In this document: positions 16,585 to 30,100 of the stretch, in pieces
Layout: the number at the start of each line of letters is the position of its first letter
Position numbering within the stretch: the first letter of the stretch is position 1
Source: Arion vulgaris
Taxonomy: Eukaryota > Mollusca > Gastropoda > Stylommatophora > Arionidae
Assembly: GCA_020796225.1 (NCBI GenBank)
Contig: CM036775.1
Location: 12,531,671-12,595,670, forward strand
Direction of reading: 5' to 3'
Length of the DNA stretch: 64,000 nucleotides
The notes under the pieces: model-generated
Told to the model about the DNA's origin: nothing
The model's input: only the letters and a program-made list of their open reading frames with translations
Database searches by the model: none
Translations under genes and position numbers: made by a program

Positions 16585-16955
16585 CTCTACCGTTATACGT
16601 TGACATAGGCCTGCAAGTAATTTCGTCATACGTTTATCTGCAGCACTCAATCCTCCATGGAACTGAGACCGATATTTCCTGCTCTCTAGCAAAGTTCCTT
16701 CAGGTCTCCTAGGTCGACCTCTTCTTGAACCCTTTGCATCCCACTTCAATGCCTGCTTTGATATTCTTGATCATTCTCCATAAGTGTGCCCAATATATTC
16801 CACTTCTCTTCTTATAACAGTTGTCACTAGTGGTTGACTAGACATGTCTCTGATTTCATCACTTCTCCTAAATTCGTTCCATTTTATGTTCATTATTTTC
16901 GCAGACATCTATTTTCAATGCATTCAACTTGTTGCTATATCTTTAGTCATTTTTT
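16585..16955 (-). mobile_element. LINE 3' end (I family)
   Basis: The minus strand encodes MKWDAKGSRRGRPRRPEGTL, typical of RTE-like C termini. Confidence 0.7.
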
Positions 16956-17189
16956 GGTGGAATACTTTTTTTTTTTTCAAAGTCATTAACGTAGAAATCT
17001 GAAAACAAACGAAGAAGAATAATAAGAGGATGAATTACTTTAGAATTTCAAAGTATCTCCTCTATGGGGAATTTCATACGGCTAGAAGATCTTGGGCGTC
17101 CTCAACTATGGCATAAGTTATCAGTTATATGAGAGCGGTCCTCACAGCACTCCACACATATCCATATGAGCTTCGATCACCACCTCAAA

Positions 17190-17550
17190 TAAATCCAGCA
17201 GCCCAACACGCTAGTTTGATGTTTATTAATTAGTATTTTTGCATATTTAGCATGCCGTTCGTTTTTGGACTGTACCATTATCGACACCCATCTCTCTCAA
17301 TCTGGTCAGCGACTGGGATTCACAACCCTGAAATCAGCGACTGGGATGCAATATACCCTGAAACTCCTTTGTTAATGCAGACTGTCTTTGCGCTAAAAAT
17401 GCCATTTCGGTCCATTGTAGTTCCTTCTGATATTGTAGCCGTGCCAACCAATTTATCAAATCGTACATTACCTTTGTCACCTGCGTGTCCAGGGGCGAAA
17501 ATATAGGTAGGTGATTCTCTGGCATAAGGTTGTGTGCAAGGTGGATGTAC
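17190..17550 (-). mobile_element. LINE RNase H end (M family)
   Basis: The minus strand reads PGHAGDKGNVRFDKLVGTAT then ISEGTTMDRNGIFS, a decayed RNase H end. The reverse orientation of its 3' part is at 26260-26400, and a cousin is at 63740-63905. Confidence 0.7.
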
Positions 17551-18057
17551 AATACAGTCGTTGAGGTTGATTTATTGAAACAGAATATCAGTGATGCTTT
17601 TATGGAATTAGGAGAAAGGAGAACTTTATTGCAGAAAGTTTGAAAGCTGAGCTCATGAGCAGACACAACAGGGCCCGATGTGGCAACAATTTAGACTGAA
17701 TAAGTAACTGTTTGGTTTTTGCACTAGGAATATCTGAAAATATTATTAATTACCAAATTAACGAAGTGATTATAATCCGATGAGCGTAATAATATATAAG
17801 ATTGTCGAACATTCTCGTGATATTTTTAATGATATATTAAAATTTACAAAAACTAAAGTAAACAAATATTATTAAACAAAGCTAACATAGCGACTCTTGA
17901 TTTTAGAAATGTTTAGGTGAGATGGACGAATAATGAAAGTGATCTATATTTTACAGATAAACCGGAAGTAAACTTGTGAAATGGTCTTGACTTTACACCG
18001 TCATTTCCTGAGGCGACTAGTAAACCGGTAGACTGATGAGTACTTTCTGTTATAAAC
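17551..18057. other. Upstream region of OSBP
   Basis: AT-rich, with no repeat family recognised and no convincing TATA or initiator. An in-frame TGA seven codons before the ATG (18037-18039) limits the coding start unless an upstream exon exists. Confidence 0.4.
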
Positions 18058-18179
18058 ATGGCAGAAGCAAAACACCATCAAGCTAATTATAAAGGATGGC
18101 TTTATAAGTGGACAAATTATTTAAAAGGCTACCAGAAGCGATGGTTCGTCCTTCAAAATGGTCTTTTATCTTACTATCG
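18058..18179 (+). CDS. OSBP: OSBP exon 1
   Basis: Starts ATG in a good context (AAACATGG) and encodes [20 protein letters not shown] then [20 protein letters not shown] and two bases of Arg. Donor GTAAGA. An upstream in-frame TGA supports this start. Confidence 0.95.
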
Positions 18180-21100
18180 GTAAGACGATGGCGGACAAAC
18201 ATAATAAATAAAATGTATTGTTATATACGCATAATAAACATATTAATTATTAATTATATCATGCAGCGTATTATAGCTAGTAAATTTAGAAATCCATACA
18301 ATCCCATTCTATGTTGTTACAAACTTGGTGAAAGGAGAAAAGATTAACACGTTGGGTGTATTTCAAGTATGTTTATATGAAGAGTATTAGTATTAACACT
18401 ACACAATTTTAGTAATTTGTTGTGAAGGGATGATACGTTGCCAATAAAAATAACAATTTGACTGACAGTCGTCACCACCTTCACCCACAGTATGCTATGA
18501 GTACACTATTGACAGTTCAAAGCAGGGTAGGAGAGAGTATATTAAGCGAACACTAAGATCGTTGGACTAGTTGAAGACATTTCGTTGTTTTATTTTGGGT
18601 CTAATTAATACACTGCTTAGTAGTGGGGATAAATCATGAGGGGAATTCTCAGCTTGGAAAGTCAGAATATAGGGATTGTGTGACACCAGTCCAGTGCCCA
18701 CTGTCAGAATGGAGATTTAGGTAGTTGCTGCAGCCCTGATATATCTGCTTAAATTAAAAAATACTAGCTTCTCTGTCCACTATCAGACAAGATTTATGTA
18801 GTAACAACTTTCTCACTGCAGCCCTGAGAATGAGATACATCATTACCAGCTTTTTAAACATTACAGACTAGCTCATGCAATGTCACTGACCTGAAACTGA
18901 ATTATCTATGACCTTTTCTTTGAAAACATCCATAAGGGGTTGTTGGTAGATATGTTTTATGAGCAGCAGTCTGCCCTTACCTATACTTACCCTTATAGTC
19001 CAGGCACTTCTAACCAAAGTCCCTACTCTATTCCCAGGGCAAGGGAAATAACTCTGCAATAACGAGAAGTATTTGGGTAATAAAATTCACAACAAATACA
19101 ATTCCTAATCAATATTTGAGATTTAAAGTTCAATTTACAAGTAAATGGCTGTAATACTAATTTGTGAACATATATGTTGTTTATATCATGTGAGTATGAA
19201 AACTTACACAAGTGAAGAAATAAAAAATCAACGACATCACAAGTATGTTTCACTCAAAAGTGTCCGCTTTTTTTATGATAGGTGTCCAAATTAAAGGCTG
19301 CAAAGTAGTCGTCTTTGCAGAGACTGACTTTACAGGTTGGGCAGCCGTTACTGGTTTCTACAAACTTTCCTTGTGCAATTCTTATCAACATTTTGGAACA
19401 AAAAACTGTAGGCTTATTTTCTGCCAAACATCCAAGTCGATTGATGATTAACTTGAAGGGGGTTTGTCAGTCCTGTGGCTAATGGGTGTTGTCTTGTCCC
19501 CTTCCCCAAATCCTGTTGGTTTGTCTGAACAAGAGGGCCCACATACCTTCAAAAGAAAAGTTCAGGGTCAGAGATTTTTTTCCAAAGGCTGTTGTCAATG
19601 TCTATTCTTATTGAATGTGTTGATTTTTTAATGAGAAACTGAAGCAGATACATCTCCACTACTTTCTACTTCTCTCTATGGGATAGTAACTCCTCACTTG
19701 CTGCCCTGGCAACGTTTCTTTAAAAAAAAAAAAAAAAATCTACTTAAAACGCTCCAAATTGACCATTTGTTAACCACTCTTTATGATTTGGATGGGATCT
19801 GAGCCTAAGAGCGATTTTTATTCCACCAGTTATGCGACTACAAGTAGGTCAGCACACCCTATTGCGACGTTTGTTATTTACTAGGTAGCTTCCTAGGCCC
19901 CTACCTCAGTCGCTTCTTACGACATGCCTTGTAGGTCACAGTGTGACGATTCTTTGCTCCCCTTGCAAGCCCCGGCAACACAGGGGCGAGATTTAAATAA
20001 AATTCTTACAAATTTTCCACCATCTTCAAAATTACATCGGGCCCCTCACCTGTTCTGTGGATTTTGTACACTGCAGCTGAGATCTTCCTGTGTAAGAAAG
20101 AGATCGGAGCACACATAGAAGTGCAATGATGATGGTACTGTCAATCAATCAACCATACCTGCAAGCTACAAACAACTTCAAAATTAATTGTATCAAATTT
20201 GGTCTTTCTTTCTTTTCTCCAATCCTGTTTTGCCTCACAGCGTCAGGTCAAGAAGAGATTTCTAAAACAGTCCTTTGTGTGCACTTTGTAGATAGTGTCT
20301 TTTGTCGCATGTTATCTCTGAGCTTCATCTTTTGCATGACCGGCCTTTTGCTTTGTACCCATTGTATCGGAGCAGCATTGCTCTTTGAGGTTAACTGTCT
20401 GTTGGTAATGATGGGCACTGTTAAATTTGGTAAGCATAAGTGTACTATCAGAAATTCAACCAGTGTCATACAGAGTTTTAAGTTGATATCTACTTTTGTC
20501 GTCACACTTACCGGGTTGTTGCCCAGTGTCTTGGTTTTCTGTTTTTGTCTTTTGTTGTTCTGGTGGCTTGGGTGATTGTTATTTTTGCTCTTTGACAAGA
20601 TTCTGATATGCTATCTAACCATCTTTTCATGGTCTTCCTCTTGCATTCTTTCCTCATGTTCTGTTGTAGAAGAATCTGTATACTGTGGAGTTTGGATGCA
20701 TTCTTATTAAGTGGCCAAACCACTTCATTCTTTGTTTCTCAATGTAATTCAAGCAAGGTTCTGTGCCAACTTTCTTTCTTATGCTGATTTTGGTCTTTTC
20801 TGGTGTTGTTAGTAACTTTTTTGCAGGCACTGTATTTCACATGTAGTTATTTTGTGCTACTGCACTTTGTTCATTGTCCATGTTTTGCTCTTGTAACACA
20901 AAGTAGGTATGAAATGTGGATATAGTTGTATGAAACGCAGTAGTTATATAAATATTTTTGTTTCAATACAGGAACCAGGCAGAGATGGCACACACATGCC
21001 GTGGCACTATAAATCTGGCTAATGCTGTCATACATACAGAAGATTCCACAACTATTGTAATCAGCAATGGTGGAACTCAAACCTTCCATCTTAAGGCAGC

Positions 21101-24100
21101 CACTGAGGTTGAGCGTCAGAAATGGATTATGGCTCTTGAACTGGCTAAAACAGAGGCAAGAAAGATGGTGGATGCTGGTATGTTGTCATTTGTTTTTATA
21201 TTTATCATGATATCTTCTTGAACGCTCATATACGACCACTTGTTAACCACTCTTTGTGAGTTGTATGCGATCTGAGCCTAAGAGTGATTGTACATTGTTC
21301 CAGTTATGCACCTACAAGTAGGCTAGCACATCCGATTTCTCGACACGTTTATTTACTAGAGTAGCTTCTCTAGGCCCTACCTCAGTCGCCTCTTACGCCT
21401 TGTAGGTTGCAGTGTTACTATTCTTTGCTTTCTTGGGACCCCGCAACATACGGCACTATCATGATATTAATTGCATTAATTCATATAAGCTTAAAATTTA
21501 TTTTTCTCACATAAATTAATGAATGGTTGTTCTCATACTGCAGACCCCTGCCTCTATCAAGCAAGTCTATATCGCATCGTTTTGTCAGATTTTATTGTTT
21601 TGTCTTATGAAAACTTAATGTCAGTCCAATGTATACTGCAAGTGATTATTAACAACTAAACTTAGTCAATGTTACTGCAATTTATAATAATGTCAATGTA
21701 TACTGAGTGATTATTAACATAAACTTAGTCCAATGTATATTGCAGGTGATATTAACAACTAAACTTAGTCCAATGTATACTGCAGGTGATTATTAACAAC
21801 TAAACTTAGTCCAATGTATACTGCAGGTGATTATTAACAACTAAACTTAGTCCAATGAATACTGCAGGTGATTATTAACAACTAAACTTAGTCCAATGTA
21901 TACTGCAGGTGATTATTAACAACTAAACTTAGTCCAATGTATACTGCAGGTGATTATTAACAACTAAACTTAGTCCAATGTATACTGCAGGTGATTATTA
22001 ACAACTAAACTTAGTCCAATGTATACTGCAGGTGATTATTAACAACTAAACTTAGTCAATGTATACTGCAGGTGATTATAAAACTACATCAATGTAACTG
22101 CAGGTGATTATTAACAACTAAACTTAGTCCAATGTATACTGCAGGTGATTATTAACAACTAAACTTAGTCCAATGTATACTGCAGGTGATTATTAAAACT
22201 AAACTTAGCCCAATGTATACTGCAGGTGATTATTAACAACAAACTTAGTCCAATGTATCTGCAGGTGATTAACAACTAAACTTAGTCCAATGTATACTGC
22301 AGGTGATTATTAACAACTAAACTTAGTCCAATGTATACTGCAGGTGATTATTAACAACTAAACTTAGTATCGTGATACAAATTACTGATTTAATAGTACT
22401 CTTCTCCCAAGTTAATAGATTCAAAAAGATAAAACACTTTAAAGTTCTATCAGGAAAAACTGACCAACATGGGAAAGCAAGCCAAAGCTTTGTTTGATTC
22501 TGAGGTAGTGGTTGCTAGACATTTCTTCTCATGTTTGATTTTAGGACTTGGTTTTGTTGCCCAGCTACTGAGTTGAGTGCTCGGTGCAACACTATGAGCT
22601 GTGGATTTAAGATGCCATTTGTTCTGTCCAAGGGGGTTGTGAACTACATATTTAGAAAATGACAGACAGCTAGTCACCGGCAGTCTAGCAGCTGCTTTAT
22701 GCGTAATGCTTGTGTTGATTGCTGGTTTGTCATGTCGACTGTTTCCAAGTGAATTGCAAATTTAAATGGAGGGTGGTTAGTGTTGCCATTCTGACGGCTG
22801 CCTATAATGCATATACAAGCTGATGGTTTGTGCTGGGACCTCCGTTTACTTCTCGAGTTCATCTGAAACAATTATGAGTGTTTTGAGTGATTTTTGCTGG
22901 CACAGGAACGGAGTACTTATTGGACAACCCGTTGCAGGGAAGTTGGAACCGTGACTACTGACTAATAACTCTTGTCATCTATTTACTTTCTGGTTTTCTT
23001 CTTCCTTCCCCATTTACTTCTTTATAGAAGTGTTGGGGGTGTAGTATTCTTTTCTGTACTTATTCTAGTATAATCCATATTTAGTCATTCCTGTTTGGTA
23101 GAGATGTTCGTGTCAGTGTCATGGTTAACACACACACTGACCTAGATTTTACGCCTAATATGGCACCTCTAACTGATTTCTGTGTGAATGATTGCTTTCC
23201 TTATCAGTGTCCCTCACTATTCAATCAAGTTTTACTCCGACTTAGAAGTACTTATAATTTAAACCCTCAGGTAAATGGTAATCCAGTAGTTTAACCGCAT
23301 ATTGTATGCATAGCATGCATATATGTGTGCACACCATATATTGTGTGCACACCGTATATATTGTATGCAAACAGCATATTGTATGCACACCATGAATTTT
23401 TTGCCTAAACTGACCTAGAGCCCCAGAATTTTTATCTTGCTCAAGAATGTTTGCAATATTTGAATGTTTTATTGATCTTCTGGTTTGTCTTCTCTGTTTT
23501 GCTGTTACTGTTCTGTATGCATCACTACCCATTGCAACTGTGGCAAAGCAACATATGTCAAGTTGTTCTGTCTTGTACTTCAACCTCCCATGTGTCGATG
23601 TTTATACCAAAAGTTTTTAGTGAGATCTTGAGCTTTGTCTTCCTAATGCTTCTTTTGGCAGCCACTGAAGCATTGAGGCAACAATCATGTCGTCATTCTA
23701 TCTTGTACTTCAGCCTCCAATGTTCGATGTTTATACCAAAGTTTTTAGTGAGATCTTGAGCTTTTCTTTCTAACGTTCTTTGGCAGCCACTGAGCATTTA
23801 CCTTTGCAGTTCACAAATAAGGCTCTTTATGGGAGCCAATGGTCTGTATGCGAACGCATGATCCACTCAGCGGGTCAATAAGTATATGAAGATTTTATAG
23901 AGACTAGGGAGATGAGCTTTGTCGATAATGGCATGCCTTCAATTGACTAGCAGGACTAGCCTGGTCCCCCAGAGCCCAGAAAAAATAGTTAATCTAAATT
24001 AAGTTAAATTTCCACACACCTTAAAAGCATAAAATATCCATTACACAGCATTAATATTTCTCACAATTTGCGCAGCAATACTTAACAATGTTAATGCCAA

Positions 24101-27100
24101 TTGAGATGCCAAAGACAGCACTCTGGTATCAGAAGCTTTCATTTTTCTTTTACTAAAGTGGGTCATGGCTTAATCAGTTCTTTCTGTGGAAAGGACTAGT
24201 TCACGCCTACCTAGTCCATTTGTGACAGCCTTTGTGTTTATATGATAAATACTAACTCTTGGCATTCTCTTGCAAGCAAATTTATTTGCTGTTTTCATAT
24301 TCTGAGTGGCAGTGCTTTGGTTATTAACCTTATTTAATTGTTCCCATTAATGAAAGAGATCTGGTCAAGTGTTCAAGTCTCAATATAGTGTGACAGCGGC
24401 TTCAAAATATGAAATATAGAAGGGGACTCAGATTTGAAAACTAGTCCTCCCAACAAAACGTGGAGGATAGACATGCACAACTGTGTAAACTGTGACCGTA
24501 AAAGTATCATTGCTAAGCTGCATTGTTCCTGAACCTAGTCCCTTTTGAGAAAAGTCACAGCATGCCACTGTTTCTCAAAGATTATGGTATCTATGATTTT
24601 ATCTTATCATCCAATGTTCATTACCTTGCCTAGACTGTAGAAGTGGTTCACTTTCTTGACATTCTGCTGGTACACACAATCCATGATTCACATTATTTGG
24701 CTTTTTTCATCTTTACAGTCAATTGGCAAGTGTTTCACTGTGACATCTTCTGAGTTTTCGCTTGTCTCGCTTGTCTTTCAGCTCATCCCTAAGTCTCTCT
24801 TCAAAAGATTCTGCACCTTTGTGCAATGTTGTTTTCCATATATCTCGATCATCAGCCAGTTGTTCCCATTTGCTGGGACGATAGAAAGTCATTCATTGAG
24901 GTCTTGTGTCGGAGCTGAAAGCAAGAATACAGTGTCTTCTTCATTTGTGCCTAGCCTGGGCAGCTGATATGGGAAATGTGCCTTGCCCATTTTGCACAAA
25001 CCCGCTCTCGTCCCTACTATTTAATCCAAAGGAAAGACGGAGTCCATACGTTTGGAATCAAGCAGGGTTTGCAGGGGATGTCAGAAGATGAAATGAATAC
25101 ACATATAACCATCAACTGCCTTAGAGTTTCTCCATCCAGATTTGTGGTCAAGGTTTACTCCTCAAGCCCTCTGCATAACCGTGCTGACCCACAAGGCAGT
25201 GATGATTTTCTATTAGGTTTACTCCCTAGCCTTTAGCTCTCCTGAGCCCCCTCCTCAAGGCAGTGAGTTTAACAGTTGCAGATGTACAACTCTGTAATAT
25301 GATACAGTCTACTGTAATATGGTAGCAGATGAAAACATTTGGTCTGACTATTGATTCACATTAGTATACCAGTATCAGAAGCACAACAACTCTGTACACC
25401 TTCAGCTTTGTCTGTAAACTAATGTCACTTCTGAAAACATATTAAATAAATTTTTATGAAGTTTTACAAGTAAAACAATCTGCTGTTTTGATTAAAAGTC
25501 AATAAAAGTCAGTACCAAAATATGTCACCATGAACACAAAAAGAGCAATGTTCAACACAGTCTTTCTCCCCACATTATGTTACCAGTGCCAAACCTGGCC
25601 ACTGACAACAAATGATAGAAGAAAACTAGTCACGACGGAGATGAAGTGTCTACGCAGAATGCTGGGTGTAACAAGAAGAGACCGTTGAGAAATGAAGACA
25701 TCAGGAAAAAGTGGGTACAACATCAGTACTAAACTTCATCAAGAAACAACAAATTAAATGGTTCGGCCACTTAAGCAGATTACCAACAGATAGTGCACCT
25801 CAAAGAGCAATGCTGTTCCGATACAATGGGTACAAAGCAAAAGGCAGGCCACGCAAAAGATGGACCTCAGAGATAACAGAGGCGACAAAAGACACTATCT
25901 ACGAAGCTGACACACAAAGTTTAGAAATCTCTTCTTGACCTGACGCTGTGAGCAAACAGTTTTAGAAATCTCTTCTTGACCTGACGCTGTGAGGCAAACA
26001 GTTTTAGAAATCTCTTCTTGACCTGACGCTGTGAGGCAAACAGTTTTAGAAATCTCTTCTGACCTGAGCTGTGAGGCAAACAGATTGAGAAAAGAAGAAA
26101 GAAAGACCATAAAGAGACAAAGAAAAATAGAACAGGAAGAAAAATTAAGATCATACATCTCAGGAGCTTGAACTCAGGGGCCACACTTCTAAAAGGTCCA
26201 AGCTACCAATGTGTTTTCAGTATCTCAATCCTTCATTTACCATCTCCGCATCAAAGATGTAATGGTGAATCCCTCTCGCTGACCAGATTGAGAGAGATGG
26301 GTGTCAATATTGGTACAGCCCAAAAGAACGACATACTAAATATGCAAAGAGATTGATTAATCAAGATCAACTAGCGTGTTGGGCCACTGGACGCTGCTGG
26401 ATTTGCTGAGGCGGAGATCAGAGCACCTATGGACTTGTCTGGAGTGATGATGATAGTCCTCATATAACTGATAACTGAATGGTTCTCCCAACAAGGTCTT
26501 CTCTTTGCCCTGACGATACATTCTGTCCCTTCCCCCTTGTGTTTCCTTTCCAATTTATATATCTGTCGTTCCTATCCTGTTTCCTACCTTCCTGTTCCAG
26601 GATGGTTTTTTATGTTATGCCTCTTAATTGGACCAATATATTTCATTTGTCAAATTTCTAGTCTTTCATCATCTATGTAATTGCCATTCTGTCTTGTACA
26701 ACTGATGACATAAGCTGCTTTGCTGTGACAAACAAACTGGTTCATTCATTCCACATATATTCTGAAACCACATGGTTTGAATACCCTTCTCTTCCTTTGA
26801 TACACAATTTAAAATATTTTATAGTTACTAATGCCATTTTTCCTGTTATATTATTTGATGAATGCTTTGAAAATGGATGTCTGCAAAAATAAGAAAATAA
26901 AATCGCATTTAATTCAGAAGTGGTGAAATTAGAGAAATATCTGGTCAACCACTGTTATAAGAGGGAGAAGATGGAGATATGTTGAAAAGAAATGATCAAA
27001 GAATACCAAAGTAGGCATTGAAGTGGGATACAAAGGGTTCAAGAAAGAGAGGATGCCTAAGGAAACCCTGAAATGAACTTTGCTGAGAGAGGCAAAAAAT

Positions 27101-30100
27101 ATCTGACTCAGTTCAATGGCAGACATTGAGTTGCCCATGACAGAGTGGTATGGAGAAATTACTTGCAGGCCCTGTGTAACGTTTAACAGTACGAGAGGAA
27201 TATATATTATTTGTTACGTTTTTTTTCTGATCCAGAAGCACTTGAGCTTTCAGCTCTTCCGCTTGGTGCCATGGACATCGTAACCCTTTGGTTCGGTGCC
27301 ACGAACACCGTAAATCTGGAGAACCTGTGGCTTTTCTGCCAGCCCGCAGAATTGAACCACACTAACAAGGGACTTGTCACCCGTCATCATGCACGCTACG
27401 AACACGCTGGACAGGCGTGCGAGATCTTGTATAAAATAGGGTTATTGGTTACTAAACTGATGTCATTGTACTCTGGGCAGACCCATAGGTGCTCAGTCTC
27501 CCCAACAGATATCGAAGAGTATGCATACTGATGGCATAGAATAGGGTATAAAACCGAAGGATTGACTTCATTGTACCAGATTTGACCCCATATGGCTCGC
27601 TCCTCTGCGCAAAATGGCACTCCACCTGCTGAGTGTATTACGTCTTCTTACCCTTTCGCCCCCCAGGGAGACATAGGTCCGCAACCAAGGCTTTCCAAGC
27701 CCGCCTATCCAAGGCCATCTTTTCCAGATCTCCTCCTTGCAGGGTGTTTCTTCTTCCTCGGGTGGCGAGCTATGAATTTTCCTGGTAGCGGCGGTTTCTG
27801 TAGCTATCTAGTGTTTTTTACGGGGTGGGGTAGCTAGCCCCACGCCCAACCTCCTCAGTTGCCTCTTACGACATGCGTGGCAGGTAACAGTGGTTCTATT
27901 CTTTGGGCCCTGGTAACCACTCGGGCGTGAGTGTATTGCACAAAGCAAAACTCCGTAGCTCTGGCAACAATCCTAGGGGTCTTTAGAAAAAATGCACTTG
28001 TGAACAGAACGGCGCGGTTGGGATTCAAACCCAGACGTTCGGAATGCAAGGCAAAAGTGTAACCACTTGGCCACAGAGACCACCTGGAGAACTTGTTCAA
28101 ACTATCAGTATCTCATATAGTACCTTCTTCTGCGTTTGCCTGTTATGAATTCAGGCATAGTCAGGAAACTTCGTATATCGCTTCAGATTTATGCCAGTTA
28201 TAGTACCTGATATAGAAGTATTGTGTTAAAGAGAGACAAGCACAATCTTCTCATTGTTATGCGATCAACGTTACAGCACATTGGGCATTCCTACGCATAC
28301 TCTGTCCTTTGCAGCAAAGTCCACTTGCTCACCGTACCCATGAGACATTGATTAGTATATCTTCTATCTCTACCACGAAGATGACACTGTCTGGCATGTC
28401 CAAACTTTACTCCTAATTCTCGCACTCATATTAGGATGAATGGGGGTGTCAAGTTTAACGTAAATTATTTAAATATATCCCTTGATCAGCTGCATACTAT
28501 AATTAATTCATCAACCTGGCTCTCGGACCAAAAAAAGGTTGCCATCCCTGCACTATGATATCATGGCTCCCTTCCTCATTCTCTCACACACAGATATGTA
28601 TATATCTTGAATCCAACCGACAGAAATGAAGTGTTTACGACAAATTATCAAGAAGAGATCAAATCAGAAACGACAAAATCAGAAAAAAAGTGGAATCTTT
28701 GCCTTTCTTTCTTTTTCTTTCTTTCTCGATCCTGTATGCCTCACAGCGTCAGGTCAGGAAGAGATTTCTAAAACGGGTCCTAGTATGCGCTTCGTAGATA
28801 GTCTCTTTCGCGCCTCTGTTATCTCTGAGGTCCATCTTTTGCGTGGCCGGCCTTTTGCTTTGTACCCATTGTATCGGAGCAGCATTGCTCTTTGGGGTGC
28901 ACTGTCTGATGGTAATCTGCTTACGTGACCGAACCATTTAATTTGTTGTTTCTTGATGAAGTCTAGTACTGATGTTGTACCCACTTTTTCCTGATGTCTT
29001 CATTTCTCAACCGGTCTCTTCTTGTTACACCCAGCATTCTGCTGAGACACTTCATCTCTGTTGTGACTAGTTTTCTTCTATCGTTTGTTGCCAATGCTAT
29101 AATATATTAAGAAATAACAGATCAAATGGTTTGACCATGCATAAAAGTTTCCACAAGACAGTCTCCCACAAAGAGCACTAACACCCTGGACTCTCTTGTA
29201 AACAATGCCCTGACTCAAACGGGCAGAAGTATGGACAGAGCCGATATCATCAATGCGGTACACTCTCAATTGTGTGACATGGGTGGGTCTCAGACACTGG
29301 AACGAGTTCGAGATTAGGCGTTAAGTTTGGACATGCCAGACAGTGTCGTCTCGTGGTAGAGAGAGAAGATATAGTAATCAATTCTCATGGTACTGTGAGC
29401 AAATGGACTTTGGGATGGGTTCTGCAGCGGAGGACAGAGCACGAATGGGAATGTGCCATGGCATCAATCGCATAACATAACATAACTCAGATACAATGGC
29501 AACAGACCCAGAGGACGACCACATAAACGATGGATCGACGGAATATCCAAGGCGCTACATTCCACCTTGTACAAAGCGTATAAGGAGGCTCTCTCCAGGT
29601 GCCTTTTTTCGAACTAGACTTAAATGCAAAAACATGATATAGAATATATATATGGATATAACGATAATTATTGGAGAATAAAAATAGTTTTTTTTTGTGG
29701 TAGATATAAAGAACATTCATAAATTCATGCACCGAATACATTGAAAGACAACAAATGCAGTGGTTTGGATATTTGATGAGAATGGAGTACAACTAACCAC
29801 AATAACAGCATACAATAAAAAGAGATCGGGTACTAGAGCTAAGGGAAGACCAAGAAAAGATGGATAAACAATATCAAGACCACACTACATAAACACGGAT
29901 ATAACACAAAGGCAACTATCTGGCCTTGGAACGCAAATTAAAGCCCCCATCCCTACGCTTAATGGTAAGAGTGGACAGCCAACTACATCATCCACCTGGG
30001 AATAGACAATAAAGAACATTGATGTTGCAATAATTCACCAATAATCCATACTCACATTTATATATCCTCCATGTCTTTATTTCATTATATTCTGTATTAT

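Noticed and set aside
24906..25236. Possible exon encoding [20 protein letters not shown]
   Set aside because: No credible splice sites or match to OSBP, and it follows directly on a LINE remnant.
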